Positions 40,305-49,655 of a stretch of DNA of 64,000 bases are shown piece after piece. This stretch comes from Rubritalea marina DSM 17716 (GTDB taxonomy: Bacteria; Verrucomicrobiota; Verrucomicrobiia; Verrucomicrobiales; Akkermansiaceae), in NCBI RefSeq assembly GCF_000378105.1, contig NZ_KB899260.1, forward strand, positions 1 through 64,000, given 5' to 3'. Under the pieces are notes generated by a model. It was not told the origin of the DNA. It worked only from the letters and a program-made list of their open reading frames with translations, and did not search any database. How positions within the stretch are numbered: the stretch's first letter is position 1; each line of letters starts with the position of its first letter. Position numbers and translations under genes: made by a program.

Positions 40305-42002
40305 ATGGTCTACCCGTTCCCCATTCCAGTTGTGAGAGTATCTATCTATCAATTATTTGTTCGCCACTTCAGCAATCATAAGAAGTCATCTGTGTATGAT
40401 GGTTCGATTGCTGAAAATGGCTGCGGCACCTTTGACGGAGTTACGACGAGAGCCTTGGAAGGGATCGTTGAGATGGGGTATACTCATGTCTGGCTTACAG
40501 GAGTGTTAGAGCAAATAAGTGCAACTAGTTATCTTGGGATTCCTGGAGATAATGAAGTGCTTCTCAAGGGTAAGGCTGGAAGCCCCTATGCGATCAGAGA
40601 CTACTTTGATGTGAGTGCTGATTATGCCACTGACCCAGAGTACCGATTGGAGGAGTTCGCCGACTTGCTAGAACGCTGTCATCAGCTAGGTCTCACGGTA
40701 TTGATTGATTTTGTGCCAAACCATGTTGCTCGTAGCTACTGCAGTGATGTGAAACCTGAGTTGAATTTCGGAAATGAAGATGAGTGTGATCGTTTCTTTG
40801 CTTGGAATAATAACTTCTTTTATCTGGAAGGGGAAGGGACCATCGAGTTGCCCACGGGAGCATACCCGCATGAAACTCACGGTAGAGTGACTGGGAATAA
40901 TGCCGCTACTTGGTCACCGGGCTTGAGCGACTGGTACGAGACGGTGAAGTTGAACTATGGACATGACTACACCAAGGGGCGAGATACCTCGGAGCTTCCT
41001 GACGCCAATGCAGAGCTGGATGATGTGCCTGATACGTGGGTCAAGATGGACGCGATCCTCGCGCACTGGCAGGAGCTAGGAGTTGGAGGTTTTAGGTGTG
41101 ATATGGCGCACATGGTCCCGATGGAGTTTTGGGCTTGGGCTATCCGCAGGGCGCGCCTACGAGATCCTTCCTGTTATATCTTGGGCGAGGCGTATGATGG
41201 TGATCCAGCTAAAATGACATCGAGCAATGTACTGGATGCTTTGATTGAGGCCGGTTTTGATAGTGTTTACGATGGGGACAGTTATGAACTTATCAAATCC
41301 GTGGTGGAGCAGGGCCGGCCGGCTACGGACCTAGATGAATTGCTGTGGTCGCCGAATCGTCTAGATTTCATGTTACGTTATGCTGAGAACCATGATGAAG
41401 TTCGCTTGGGTTCCAGTCATCACTGGCGCGGACAGGGTGGAATCTTGAATCGGGCCGTGACCGCATTTTTGACAGGAGTGGGGCGGGCCCCATTCATGCT
41501 GTATAATGGACAAGAAGTAGGTGAAGTCGGAGATGGCGCCGAAGGATTTGCCCAAGACGACGGAAGAAGTAGTATTTTTGATTATGGGCACCTTCCTGCA
41601 TTGAGCAAATGGACGAATGAAGGCGCTTTTGATGGTGGCGGGCTGAGTGAAGACCAACGCAGCCTACGTGAGTGGTATGCGGAATGGGGACAGTTAATGA
41701 GAGAGCCAGCCTTCACGTCGGGCGGAGTCTATGGATTAAATACGGCTAATTTTGCAAACGAGACATTCCGTGCTGAAAACGAAGAAATTGCACATCACGT
41801 CTATGCTTTTATTCGACATGAGCGGGCCAGTGGGGAGGCTTTTCTTGTGGTGATCAATTTTCACCCTGAGAAGCAAGTGGAATCGCTTGAGCTCATTCTA
41901 CCTGAGGGTGCTTCAGCTTGGTGCGGCGCAGATCTCGCTCCGAAGCTATTGCTTGGCTCGATTGGGCCGGGAGGGGTCGCTGTATTTTCCCTTGATCTTT
42001 AG
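40305..42002 (+). CDS. GH13-family alpha-amylase-like glycosidase
   Basis: A (beta/alpha)8 glycoside hydrolase or transglycosidase of 565 residues. 'VLIDFVPNHVAR' is conserved region I; the nucleophile is Asp266 in 'GFRCDMAHM', the acid/base Glu295 in 'ILGEAYD', and the stabilising Asp364 in 'AENHDEVR'. A C-terminal beta domain follows. No signal peptide is seen, so it probably acts in the cytoplasm on alpha-glucans such as glycogen or maltodextrin. The exact reaction cannot be assigned. Confidence 0.88.
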   Translation: MVYPFPIPVVRVSIYQLFVRHFSNHKKSSVYDGSIAENGCGTFDGVTTRALEGIVEMGYTHVWLTGVLEQISATSYLGIPGDNEVLLKGKAGSPYAIRDYFDVSADYATDPEYRLEEFADLLERCHQLGLTVLIDFVPNHVARSYCSDVKPELNFGNEDECDRFFAWNNNFFYLEGEGTIELPTGAYPHETHGRVTGNNAATWSPGLSDWYETVKLNYGHDYTKGRDTSELPDANAELDDVPDTWVKMDAILAHWQELGVGGFRCDMAHMVPMEFWAWAIRRARLRDPSCYILGEAYDGDPAKMTSSNVLDALIEAGFDSVYDGDSYELIKSVVEQGRPATDLDELLWSPNRLDFMLRYAENHDEVRLGSSHHWRGQGGILNRAVTAFLTGVGRAPFMLYNGQEVGEVGDGAEGFAQDDGRSSIFDYGHLPALSKWTNEGAFDGGGLSEDQRSLREWYAEWGQLMREPAFTSGGVYGLNTANFANETFRAENEEIAHHVYAFIRHERASGEAFLVVINFHPEKQVESLELILPEGASAWCGADLAPKLLLGSIGPGGVAVFSLDL

Positions 42003-42057
42003 ATCAGAAGAGAAGAGCTTTTCGGCGTTACATACTATCAACACACATAAATAGGAA

Positions 42058-42618
42058 ATGCTACTTAGCCCTCTAAAAATGGCACACGAAATTGTGCGTC
42101 AAACAGTGCAACCCGGAGATACCGTGATCGACGGAACCTTGGGGAATGGTCATGACGCATTATTTCTAGCTCAATTGGTTGGCTCGAATGGGCTCGTCGT
42201 TGGTTTTGACGTGCAGAAAGAAGCGATTGTCGCCTCGCAGTCCCGAATGTACCAAAACGGAATTCATAAGCGTGCTTATCAATTCTATCACGCAGGGCAT
42301 CAGCATATGTTAGAATATGCTAAAGGTCCGATAGCGGCGATCATGTTTAATCTAGGCTACCTGCCATTGGGTGATAAGTCGGTGATTACCCAGGCGGAAA
42401 CCACGCTGATAGCCTTACAGAGAAGTCTTCGGATTTTGCGGCATAAGGGGGTGCTAACTGTGATGTGCTACCCTGGTCACCCTGGTGGTGCCGAAGAGGT
42501 ACATTCTATAGAAAAATGGGTTAAACAGCTTCCTCGCGAATACTTTAGAGTGATGTCCTATACGCCAATGAATGCTCCTAACATGCCAGCATTCATGATC
42601 GCAATTGAAAAAAATTAG
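42058..42618 (+). CDS. mnmM: Class I SAM-dependent methyltransferase, MnmM/YtqB-like
   Basis: A 186-residue Rossmann-fold methyltransferase. 'GDTVIDGTLGNGHDALFLAQLVG' is the SAM-binding motif I and 'GFDVQKEAIVAS' motif II; 'MFNLGYLPLGDKSVITQAETTL' and 'CYPGHPGGAEE' are family hallmarks. Characterised members methylate the 5-aminomethyl-2-thiouridine wobble base in certain tRNAs. It is 56 bases downstream of the GH13 gene. The symbol rests on family resemblance, so the target remains an inference. Confidence 0.82.
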   Translation: MLLSPLKMAHEIVRQTVQPGDTVIDGTLGNGHDALFLAQLVGSNGLVVGFDVQKEAIVASQSRMYQNGIHKRAYQFYHAGHQHMLEYAKGPIAAIMFNLGYLPLGDKSVITQAETTLIALQRSLRILRHKGVLTVMCYPGHPGGAEEVHSIEKWVKQLPREYFRVMSYTPMNAPNMPAFMIAIEKN

Positions 42619-42708
42619 TGAGTAAGTTTGGTTAGGTTTCGACTTTAATTATTCTAACTGACAGATTCAGAGTGACATCGGTGCACATTTTGCTAGGTTC
42701 CCCGCGAA

Positions 42709-43461
42709 ATGAAATTTCACGTATTTAAAAAGAATTCATCGTTGTTTGTTTGCGCTGTTAGTAGCGCATTATTAGTTGGCTCTGTGCAAGCTGAAGACGA
42801 AGTTGTCGAGGCTGCGCCATCATGGGAAAGTTCCGTAGACTTTGGTCTGAGTGCGGCCCAAGGAAATACCGAGAATCTTCTATTTCGTTTTGGTCTCAAG
42901 ACTGAAAAGAAAGACGATATCGATGCTTATTTGGCTGAATTGAGTTATAAGTATGGTGAGGAAAGCGGGACGGCTAACGAGGACGAAATCATAGGTAAAG
43001 CAAAGTGGAACCATATTTTAGAGGGGAAAAACTACTTTGGTTTAGGTTTAGAGGGACGTAGAGACACCTTCGCAGACATCAATTACCGAGTTTCCTTGAA
43101 TGCCACATACGGATACTACTTCATCGACACGGACCGCACAGTTCTCACTGCAGAGGCTGGTCTGGGGGTCACCACAGAAGATTTAGGTCAGGGTGCTGAT
43201 ACATACTTGAACGGTTTGATCGAGCAGAGCTGGAAGCATAAAATCAGCGATTTTGCCAATGTGTACGAGACTCTAAGCTACTCTCCTCGCTTGGATAATT
43301 TGTCTGATTACCGATTAGAGTTAGAAGCTGGTCTAGAGACAAAAATCACTCAAACGATCACACTCAAGTTGGGACTAGAAAATCGATACGCAAGTGTGCC
43401 TGCTACAGATAAGAAGAAAAATGACCTAAAGGTCTTCTCTAGCTTGTCGTATAAGTTTTAA
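42709..43461 (+). CDS. DUF481 (YdiY-like) outer-membrane protein
   Basis: A 250-residue protein with a signal peptide ending near 'GSVQA'. The mature region begins 'WESSVDFGLSAAQGNTENLLFRFG', the typical DUF481 opening, and continues as amphipathic strands to a terminal Phe ('FSSLSYKF'). Family members are salt- or stress-induced outer-membrane barrels of unknown function. Its stop codon overlaps the stop region of the convergent ABC gene by four bases, leaving no room for a separate terminator. Confidence 0.85.
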   Translation: MKFHVFKKNSSLFVCAVSSALLVGSVQAEDEVVEAAPSWESSVDFGLSAAQGNTENLLFRFGLKTEKKDDIDAYLAELSYKYGEESGTANEDEIIGKAKWNHILEGKNYFGLGLEGRRDTFADINYRVSLNATYGYYFIDTDRTVLTAEAGLGVTTEDLGQGADTYLNGLIEQSWKHKISDFANVYETLSYSPRLDNLSDYRLELEAGLETKITQTITLKLGLENRYASVPATDKKKNDLKVFSSLSYKF

Positions 43462-46400
43462 TTTGTACGTCTATTCCATCGCGTCATGATGGCTGTGGCC
43501 ATGATGACGCAGATGATGGAAATCATGGCGAGCACAAGCTTGCACCAGAACAGAGAGGGGAGTTTCTGGTTGAACCAAAACTTCCATTCAGCAAGGAATA
43601 TGGAGCGGTCCTGGGCAGCGTGCATATCCACACGGTGCATTTCAGCTCTCCTTACAAGTAGTTCAGCACGTGTGTTCTGGAAAAAGGACTGCACCGGTTT
43701 AGTTTCATCTTCAGCACCTTGGTAGATATTGATAGCTTCTAGCTCTCTCATGCTACCGTACAGCGATGCTCTGGCAATCGCGTGCGCTAGGATTGCAGCA
43801 TCATCTTGGTTTGTAGCTTCAGCAGCATAGAGGCGCGTGAGGCCTGCAGTGAGAATCTTGATGCGTTCAGCTTCGAAGCCACTTAGGGGGGAGGCATCGG
43901 AAGAGTCATCATTGGACATGGGCTTTTGTTTGAGCCTTTCAATTTCTTTTTGGATGTTGCGCCTTTCCCGTTCGAAGGGGTTTTCAGTCGCTTGGGACAA
44001 GATAATGCCCTCGAAAGAATAGCGCAGTGGCATGAAGATGGCGGGTACAGGCTCAGCTCCGTCATTTCGTGCTGCGTCGCCACCGATGAATAGGCCTCGG
44101 TTCATTTCCCCGAATGGCACGAGAGCTCCGGCCAAGAGTAGTTGGGGGACGAGGAGTAAGGGGATTGAGGAAAGTGCGGCACGTTCACTTTTGACGATGG
44201 TCGAAATAAGGAGCGCCATGGCTGTACCCGTCATGGCGGTGAGGCTGGTCCACAGCCAATGCGAGAGCCACATTTCTTTGATCTCGAGCATGAAGTGGCC
44301 AAGTGAGACAAAAATGGCGCATTGAATGATGGCGAGCAGGCTGAGAGTTGTGAACTTTGCGGCAATGTATAGGCCAGTTCCGTAGCGGGTGTTTCTTTCA
44401 CGTCTCAGTACTGGCATGTCACGTAGAATTTCCGTGGCACTATTGGTGAGGCCCAAAAACATGGCAACGGTAACAGCTAGGAAGAGGTAGGTAACAATGT
44501 GTAGTCCAGTAGAGAACTCATAGCTTCCTTCGGCTGAAGCTCGCAAGGTGAGGGCGATCAAAAGCGATAGAAGCGGGGCTTCCAGAATGGTGGAGTAGAA
44601 GGTGCCTTTATTTCTGACCTTTGCAACTGCAGCTCGCTTGAGGTGGGTGATGAACAGGATAAATTGATCTCTGATTCTACGCGGGCGAGGCACTGGAATC
44701 GGCATGTTGTCATCAGCACGCGGCATGTCGCCGAGCTGTGTTTGGACCTCTTCGTTACCAACTGCAACCTTTTGGATAAGACGGTGGTTTTCATGTCTTT
44801 CTTGCCAAAAGCTAGGAGGGAAACGTCTAGTAAACGACTGGGATTCATGCGTGCCAATCGTACTGAGTAGCGGTGTTTCTAGTACATCGAATACAAAGTC
44901 GGCATTTTGGTTTCCACCTTGATGGCGGTGGTGGTTGGGGATGTGGAGTTCGTTGCTAGCCTGCGCAAAGTAACGGTTCATGCCGCTGGGGCTCCCGAAA
45001 TAAGCTACTTTTCCTCCTTTATCGAGCAGCAATACCTTATCGAAGAGAGCGAGAACTGAGGCGCCGGGGCGGTGCAAGGAAGCGAGCACGATTTTATCAC
45101 GTGCTAGAGCTCTGAGCGTCTCTGTCACGTGCTCGGAGTCCTTCGATGATAAGCCAGAGATTGGTTCATCAAAGAGGAAGATTTCTGCGGCAGATCCTAG
45201 GTCAAGCCCGAGGTTTAGTCTGCCTCGCTCCCCTCCAGAAATTGTTTTGTCGCCAGCTGAGCCAACTTTACGTTCAGCTAGCGGGCTGAGGGCTAGCTCA
45301 GCAAGAATGCTTTCGGTACGGCGCTCATGTTCTGAGATGTCAAGGTGGGGGCGGCGAATGGCGCTTGCATGGATCAGGTGCTCACGCACGGTAAGGTGTG
45401 GATTGAGCGCCTCTTCTTGTGGCATCATTGTGATGAATGGAGCAAGGCGGCTTCTGTGTTGGTAGAGGGAAATACCATTGAATCGGACGTGGCCACGGTC
45501 TGGCTTGAGGTGGCCTGCGATTGTTGCAAGTAATGTGGATTTACCGCAACCTGAAGGCCCCATAATGCAGAGCATTTCGCCGCGCATCACCTTGAAATTG
45601 ATGCTATCTAGAGCTGTAGAGTTCTTGTTGAAACGGTGGCTGATCCCATCCAGATGGAGTTCTTGAATGACGGTTCTTTCCTCATCAATAATTCCCTCAG
45701 AAAAGCGGCAGCGGATCGCTTGGCTGGCACTCAGTCGGATCAGTGCGCCATCGGCGATTTGAGCTCCCGATTTTACTGGGTGGTTGTTAATGAGTAAGGT
45801 GCGCTCCGACTCAATGATTTCGAGTTCACCAATTGAGGTGATGGGGTCGTAGCTGATGCGTATGGTGATTTTTCCTGCTAGGTTGGGAGAGATTAGCAAG
45901 TCTCCTTTGCCGATGGCGAGTGGGTCATTGGATACGATGCAGGTTTGTTTGCCAGGGCTTAGTTTAAAGCGACCGCCTGCTACAATTGCCTTCTGCCGAA
46001 TGTCTTCAAGGGTGACGACAGATCCATTTGAGAGGGTGATGGAGTCGTGGAGCTGGAGTTCGATGGGTTTACTCTCTGAGATAAAGATCCCTTTTGCTTG
46101 GATGCCATTGTTGCGAATCCCGTGTACTTTAGCAGTAGTGCCGAAATCGATGCGCACGCTGGATAGTCGAGTACGAACACGTTCTGCCACCAATCCTGAA
46201 TCTGCCTCGTGAAGAAAAATAGCTCGAGGTTGCTTTGTTTTCTCATAGTTCAGGAAGAAGTTGAGATCGGTGAAGTTGAGTGTCCAGTTGGGTAGAATGA
46301 TCCGCTGGTGTGAGCGCATCCGCACTTTGTGTCCAGGAGGAAGGTTCACTCCGCTGAGCCATAGAGCTTGGCCGCCAGTGTTTCGAATGATGATCACCTC

Positions 46401-47012
46401 GCCACTCTGGTAGAGTCGGAAGGCATAATTATCATTTGAGGCGGGGAGAATGATCTCAGCATGTTCACTGGTCGAACAGATGAGGCGCGTGAAAGGGAGA
46501 GTTTCAGTACCTTCATAACCTTCGCTGAGTTCATGATGGACTAGATCACCAAGAGCTTTTTGTCCAAGGGCGTCGAAGAATTCGTGGAATACTTTGAGCC
46601 CTGTTTCTTTGTTGCTGGAGGCATCGATCAGAACATACAGTTGGAGCGCGAGTTGCGGGTAATAATCTGCATCTAGTAGATAGGTGATGTCTGCGATGAG
46701 GCTCGTAGGAGCCTTGGGAGAATTTAGGGCTTTCTCAAGCCTGTGCGAGAGCCAGTAATGATCAGCTTCGGGGAAGGCATTGCGCAGGAAATCTAAGGCG
46801 ACTTCAGATTCGGATGGGTCGACTTTACGGTCTAATGCGACGAAGGCTGCAAAGACCTCTATGATTGGAATCGCAAGAGGTGTCTTGGGTTTGAGCGGCT
46901 TGCGGACCCATGCCTTCAGGCGGGAAGATGATGGGGTCAACTTCGCTTTCTCTGGTCGCTTTCTGGCATTGCTGGAAGGCATACTTAATTGATAAGCTGT
47001 TTGAATAGGCAT
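43458..47012 (-). CDS. TerB-like/FHA-like/ABCG-type transporter fusion protein
   Basis: A very large half-transporter, about 1184 residues. An N-terminal helical region (about 25-130, 'IPIIEVFAAFVALDRKVDPSE') resembles TerB/co-chaperone-like domains. Several beta-sandwich modules of FHA-like character follow (about 140-450). The ABC ATPase has Walker A 'GPSGCGKST' (Lys491), signature 'ISGGERGRL' and Walker B 'IFLFDEPISGL'; an ABC2-type membrane domain (about 830-1030), a soluble insert and a final TM helix complete it. The start at 47012 is preferred because the longer frame begins at TTG, 26 bases from ftsH. The order NBD-TMD is as in ABCG proteins. The substrate is unknown. Confidence 0.82.
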   Translation of the reverse strand: MPIQTAYQLSMPSSNARKRPEKAKLTPSSSRLKAWVRKPLKPKTPLAIPIIEVFAAFVALDRKVDPSESEVALDFLRNAFPEADHYWLSHRLEKALNSPKAPTSLIADITYLLDADYYPQLALQLYVLIDASSNKETGLKVFHEFFDALGQKALGDLVHHELSEGYEGTETLPFTRLICSTSEHAEIILPASNDNYAFRLYQSGEVIIIRNTGGQALWLSGVNLPPGHKVRMRSHQRIILPNWTLNFTDLNFFLNYEKTKQPRAIFLHEADSGLVAERVRTRLSSVRIDFGTTAKVHGIRNNGIQAKGIFISESKPIELQLHDSITLSNGSVVTLEDIRQKAIVAGGRFKLSPGKQTCIVSNDPLAIGKGDLLISPNLAGKITIRISYDPITSIGELEIIESERTLLINNHPVKSGAQIADGALIRLSASQAIRCRFSEGIIDEERTVIQELHLDGISHRFNKNSTALDSINFKVMRGEMLCIMGPSGCGKSTLLATIAGHLKPDRGHVRFNGISLYQHRSRLAPFITMMPQEEALNPHLTVREHLIHASAIRRPHLDISEHERRTESILAELALSPLAERKVGSAGDKTISGGERGRLNLGLDLGSAAEIFLFDEPISGLSSKDSEHVTETLRALARDKIVLASLHRPGASVLALFDKVLLLDKGGKVAYFGSPSGMNRYFAQASNELHIPNHHRHQGGNQNADFVFDVLETPLLSTIGTHESQSFTRRFPPSFWQERHENHRLIQKVAVGNEEVQTQLGDMPRADDNMPIPVPRPRRIRDQFILFITHLKRAAVAKVRNKGTFYSTILEAPLLSLLIALTLRASAEGSYEFSTGLHIVTYLFLAVTVAMFLGLTNSATEILRDMPVLRRERNTRYGTGLYIAAKFTTLSLLAIIQCAIFVSLGHFMLEIKEMWLSHWLWTSLTAMTGTAMALLISTIVKSERAALSSIPLLLVPQLLLAGALVPFGEMNRGLFIGGDAARNDGAEPVPAIFMPLRYSFEGIILSQATENPFERERRNIQKEIERLKQKPMSNDDSSDASPLSGFEAERIKILTAGLTRLYAAEATNQDDAAILAHAIARASLYGSMRELEAINIYQGAEDETKPVQSFFQNTRAELLVRRAEMHRVDMHAAQDRSIFLAEWKFWFNQKLPSLFWCKLVLAMISIICVIMATAIMTRWNRRTN

Positions 47013-47127
47013 TAGAAGAAAAGCTTTGAGAAAAAAGGATTTCTTTTTTCCGAACCCGCAGTATCTTTCACCAGACCTAGATCTACCTAGCGTGAGGGCC
47101 AAACTCGTACACTTTTAGAAGAATCAG

Positions 47128-49536
47128 ATGTCAGAAGAACAACCACCTCAAGAAGACCCCAAGCAGAATCCACCGCGTAACGGCCAGCCAAGTCCTCCAA
47201 AAGGGCCTAATTGGCGAGTGATGGTTCTTTTCTCTATTGCTCTTGGAGTTCTGGTACTTGCGTATTTTAGTACCAACGAACCAAAAGGTAAGGAAATCGA
47301 TTTTGGGCAATTCCGCCGTGCATTAGAGAGTGAGAAGATTCTCCTGAATCCAATGGCGATCCCTGCTGTGTATGAAGCCGGTGATCAAGCTCAAAAGGCT
47401 CAAGCTCTCAAGGATTTGAAGCTAACCGCTGATAGTGGGCTGAAGTTCGTGACCAAAGACTCTACAACTTCGGGTCAGGTGAAAGGTTTCCTCGATGTTG
47501 CCGAATACCGTGACATGAGTGATAAACCGAAGCTTCAGAGGTTTCGCGTGGCTATTGATACTAGTCTCGATGAAAGCTTTGTCAGTGACCTGCGTGACCA
47601 GTACACTTTACCATTGGTGGCAGTTGACCAACTTCCCACTTCCAACGATGCTGAAGTAGCCACGCTGAAGCAATTGAGGAAGTGGTTGGCCATGAGCGAA
47701 GTGGTGAGCTCTGGGGAGCATTATTTGGTTCTCTTCAAGCAAGCAAATACTAGCGACGCTTTTCTCGAGGGGGTGCGTGAGGTGTACCCAGTGAAGCAAG
47801 GTGTTAGCCCTGATTACAAACCATTCACAGTATCGGTGAACCTTTTTGCCATTAGTGAAGCGGAGCGTAAACTGCTAGAGTCTGCTCGTACCTCTGCAGA
47901 GAGCAACACGATGGGTTTTGTGTTGATGCAGGTATTGCCGATTCTCTTAGTAGTCGGGCTGCTCTTTTTCTTGTTCCGCTTCCAAATGAAGAATGCAGGT
48001 AAGGGAGCAATGAACTTTGGGAAATCAAAAGCAAAGCTCCTTTCCATGGGTAAAGGTAAAGTGACCTTTAAAGATGTTGCTGGGATCCATGAGGCAAAAG
48101 AAGAACTCTATGAAATCGTAGATTTCCTCAAGGCCCCTAAGAAATTTGAGAAGCTTGGGGCGAATATTCCAAAAGGTGTGCTTATGGTAGGCCCTCCTGG
48201 AACCGGTAAGACTTTGTTGGCTCGTGCAATTGCAGGTGAAGCTGAGGTACCGTTTTTCTCCATCAGTGGATCTGACTTTGTAGAAATGTTTGTTGGGGTG
48301 GGTGCTAGCCGTGTGCGGGATATGTTCGAACAAGGGAAAAAGAATGCACCATGTATCGTATTTGTCGATGAAATCGACGCCGTGGGTCGCCACCGTGGCC
48401 AAGGTATGGGGGGAGGCAATGACGAGCGTGAACAAACCCTGAACGCTCTCTTGGTTGAGATGGACGGTTTCGACGCTCGTTCCGGCGTGATTATCATCGC
48501 TGCTACCAATAGACCAGATGTTCTAGACCCTGCGCTGTTGCGCCCAGGGCGCTTCGATCGTCAGGTGCGAGTCTCTCTCCCGGATGTGATTGGTCGTGAG
48601 CAAATCCTTAAAGTGCATGCGAAGAAGGTCAAGATGTCTGCGGATACGGACCTCAGCTTAGTAGCGCGCGGTACTCCTGGGTTTTCTGGTGCGGAGCTGG
48701 CAAATTTGATTAACGAGGCAGCCTTATTGGCCGCTCGTACTGGAAAGAACGAGATCGGAATTGCAGAGCTCGAAGAGGCTCGTGATAAGGTGCGCTGGGG
48801 CCGTGAAAGGCGATCACTAGCGCTCTCGGACAAGGAGAAAGAAAATACAGCGTATCACGAAGCCGGACACGCAATTCTCAACATCCTTTGTGAGCACACC
48901 GATGACCTCCACAAGGTGACAATCATCCCTCGTGGACCATCGCTTGGCATGGCCATGTTCCTGCCTAAAGAGGATAAATTTAGTTACCGTCGTGCGGAAT
49001 TGATCGATCAACTATGCGTGGCTATGGGTGGGCGTGTTGCAGAGGAGATTACCTTTGGCAACCCAACAAATGGTGCCATGGGAGACATCCGTCAGGCCAC
49101 GAGCATTGCACGAAAAATGGTATGCGAATGGGGAATGAGTGACGATCTAGGTATGGTGGAATATGGTAGTGACAATCAGGCTGAGATGTTCATTCCCGGT
49201 GATTCAAAGTCCTATTCTGAAGAAACTGCGAGGAAGATCGATTTTGAAATCAAGAATTTGATCGATTCTGCTTATGATCGTGCCACTCAGCTACTGACTG
49301 AGAAAAAGCAGACACTTGCGATTGTTGCGCAGGCATTGCTTGAGTATGAAACTCTCAATGGTCAGCAGATTCAGGACTTGATTGAAAAAGGCTACATGGA
49401 GAACCCGCCAAGTGAACCAAGCCCTCCCGAGCCACCACTGGCCCCTGCTGAAGATACGGTGGCTAAGGTGAAAGGCGAGGAATCTAAAGACGACGATGAA
49501 CCACTTGCTGGTGAAGTGGTAGGAGCTCCAGCTTAG
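47128..49536 (+). CDS. ftsH: ATP-dependent zinc metalloprotease FtsH
   Basis: A membrane-anchored AAA+ protease that degrades damaged membrane proteins and regulators. It has 802 residues, longer than E. coli FtsH (644). TM1 is at about 33-49 after a Pro/Gln-rich N-terminus, then a periplasmic domain of over 200 residues, then TM2 near 268-288. Walker A is 'GPPGTGKT' (Lys361), Walker B and sensor '[15 protein letters not shown]', and the zinc site 'HEAGH' at 577-581. The acidic/Pro-rich tail is extra. The enlarged periplasmic part is the main source of extra length. Confidence 0.96.
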   Translation: MSEEQPPQEDPKQNPPRNGQPSPPKGPNWRVMVLFSIALGVLVLAYFSTNEPKGKEIDFGQFRRALESEKILLNPMAIPAVYEAGDQAQKAQALKDLKLTADSGLKFVTKDSTTSGQVKGFLDVAEYRDMSDKPKLQRFRVAIDTSLDESFVSDLRDQYTLPLVAVDQLPTSNDAEVATLKQLRKWLAMSEVVSSGEHYLVLFKQANTSDAFLEGVREVYPVKQGVSPDYKPFTVSVNLFAISEAERKLLESARTSAESNTMGFVLMQVLPILLVVGLLFFLFRFQMKNAGKGAMNFGKSKAKLLSMGKGKVTFKDVAGIHEAKEELYEIVDFLKAPKKFEKLGANIPKGVLMVGPPGTGKTLLARAIAGEAEVPFFSISGSDFVEMFVGVGASRVRDMFEQGKKNAPCIVFVDEIDAVGRHRGQGMGGGNDEREQTLNALLVEMDGFDARSGVIIIAATNRPDVLDPALLRPGRFDRQVRVSLPDVIGREQILKVHAKKVKMSADTDLSLVARGTPGFSGAELANLINEAALLAARTGKNEIGIAELEEARDKVRWGRERRSLALSDKEKENTAYHEAGHAILNILCEHTDDLHKVTIIPRGPSLGMAMFLPKEDKFSYRRAELIDQLCVAMGGRVAEEITFGNPTNGAMGDIRQATSIARKMVCEWGMSDDLGMVEYGSDNQAEMFIPGDSKSYSEETARKIDFEIKNLIDSAYDRATQLLTEKKQTLAIVAQALLEYETLNGQQIQDLIEKGYMENPPSEPSPPEPPLAPAEDTVAKVKGEESKDDDEPLAGEVVGAPA

Positions 49537-49563
49537 TAATTCTAGTGAATTGATTTAGAAACT

Positions 49564-49594
49564 AAAATGCACGGCTAAATGCCGTGCATTTTTT
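49564..49594 (+). terminator. Intrinsic terminator after ftsH
   Basis: AAAATGCACGGC-taaat-GCCGTGCATTTT with a following T run: a perfect stem with a five-base loop. It also lies between ftsH and the convergent kinase gene; the A run on the left makes it usable in both directions. Confidence 0.93.
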
Positions 49595-49655
49595 ATGTTT
49601 GATGGGCAATACTCTATTTCAACTTATGTATTCAAGCTGGCAATATATCACTCTA

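Noticed and set aside
47013-47102. N-terminal extension of the ABC fusion protein
   Set aside because: It begins at TTG only 26 bases from the divergent ftsH start and would leave no room for promoters.
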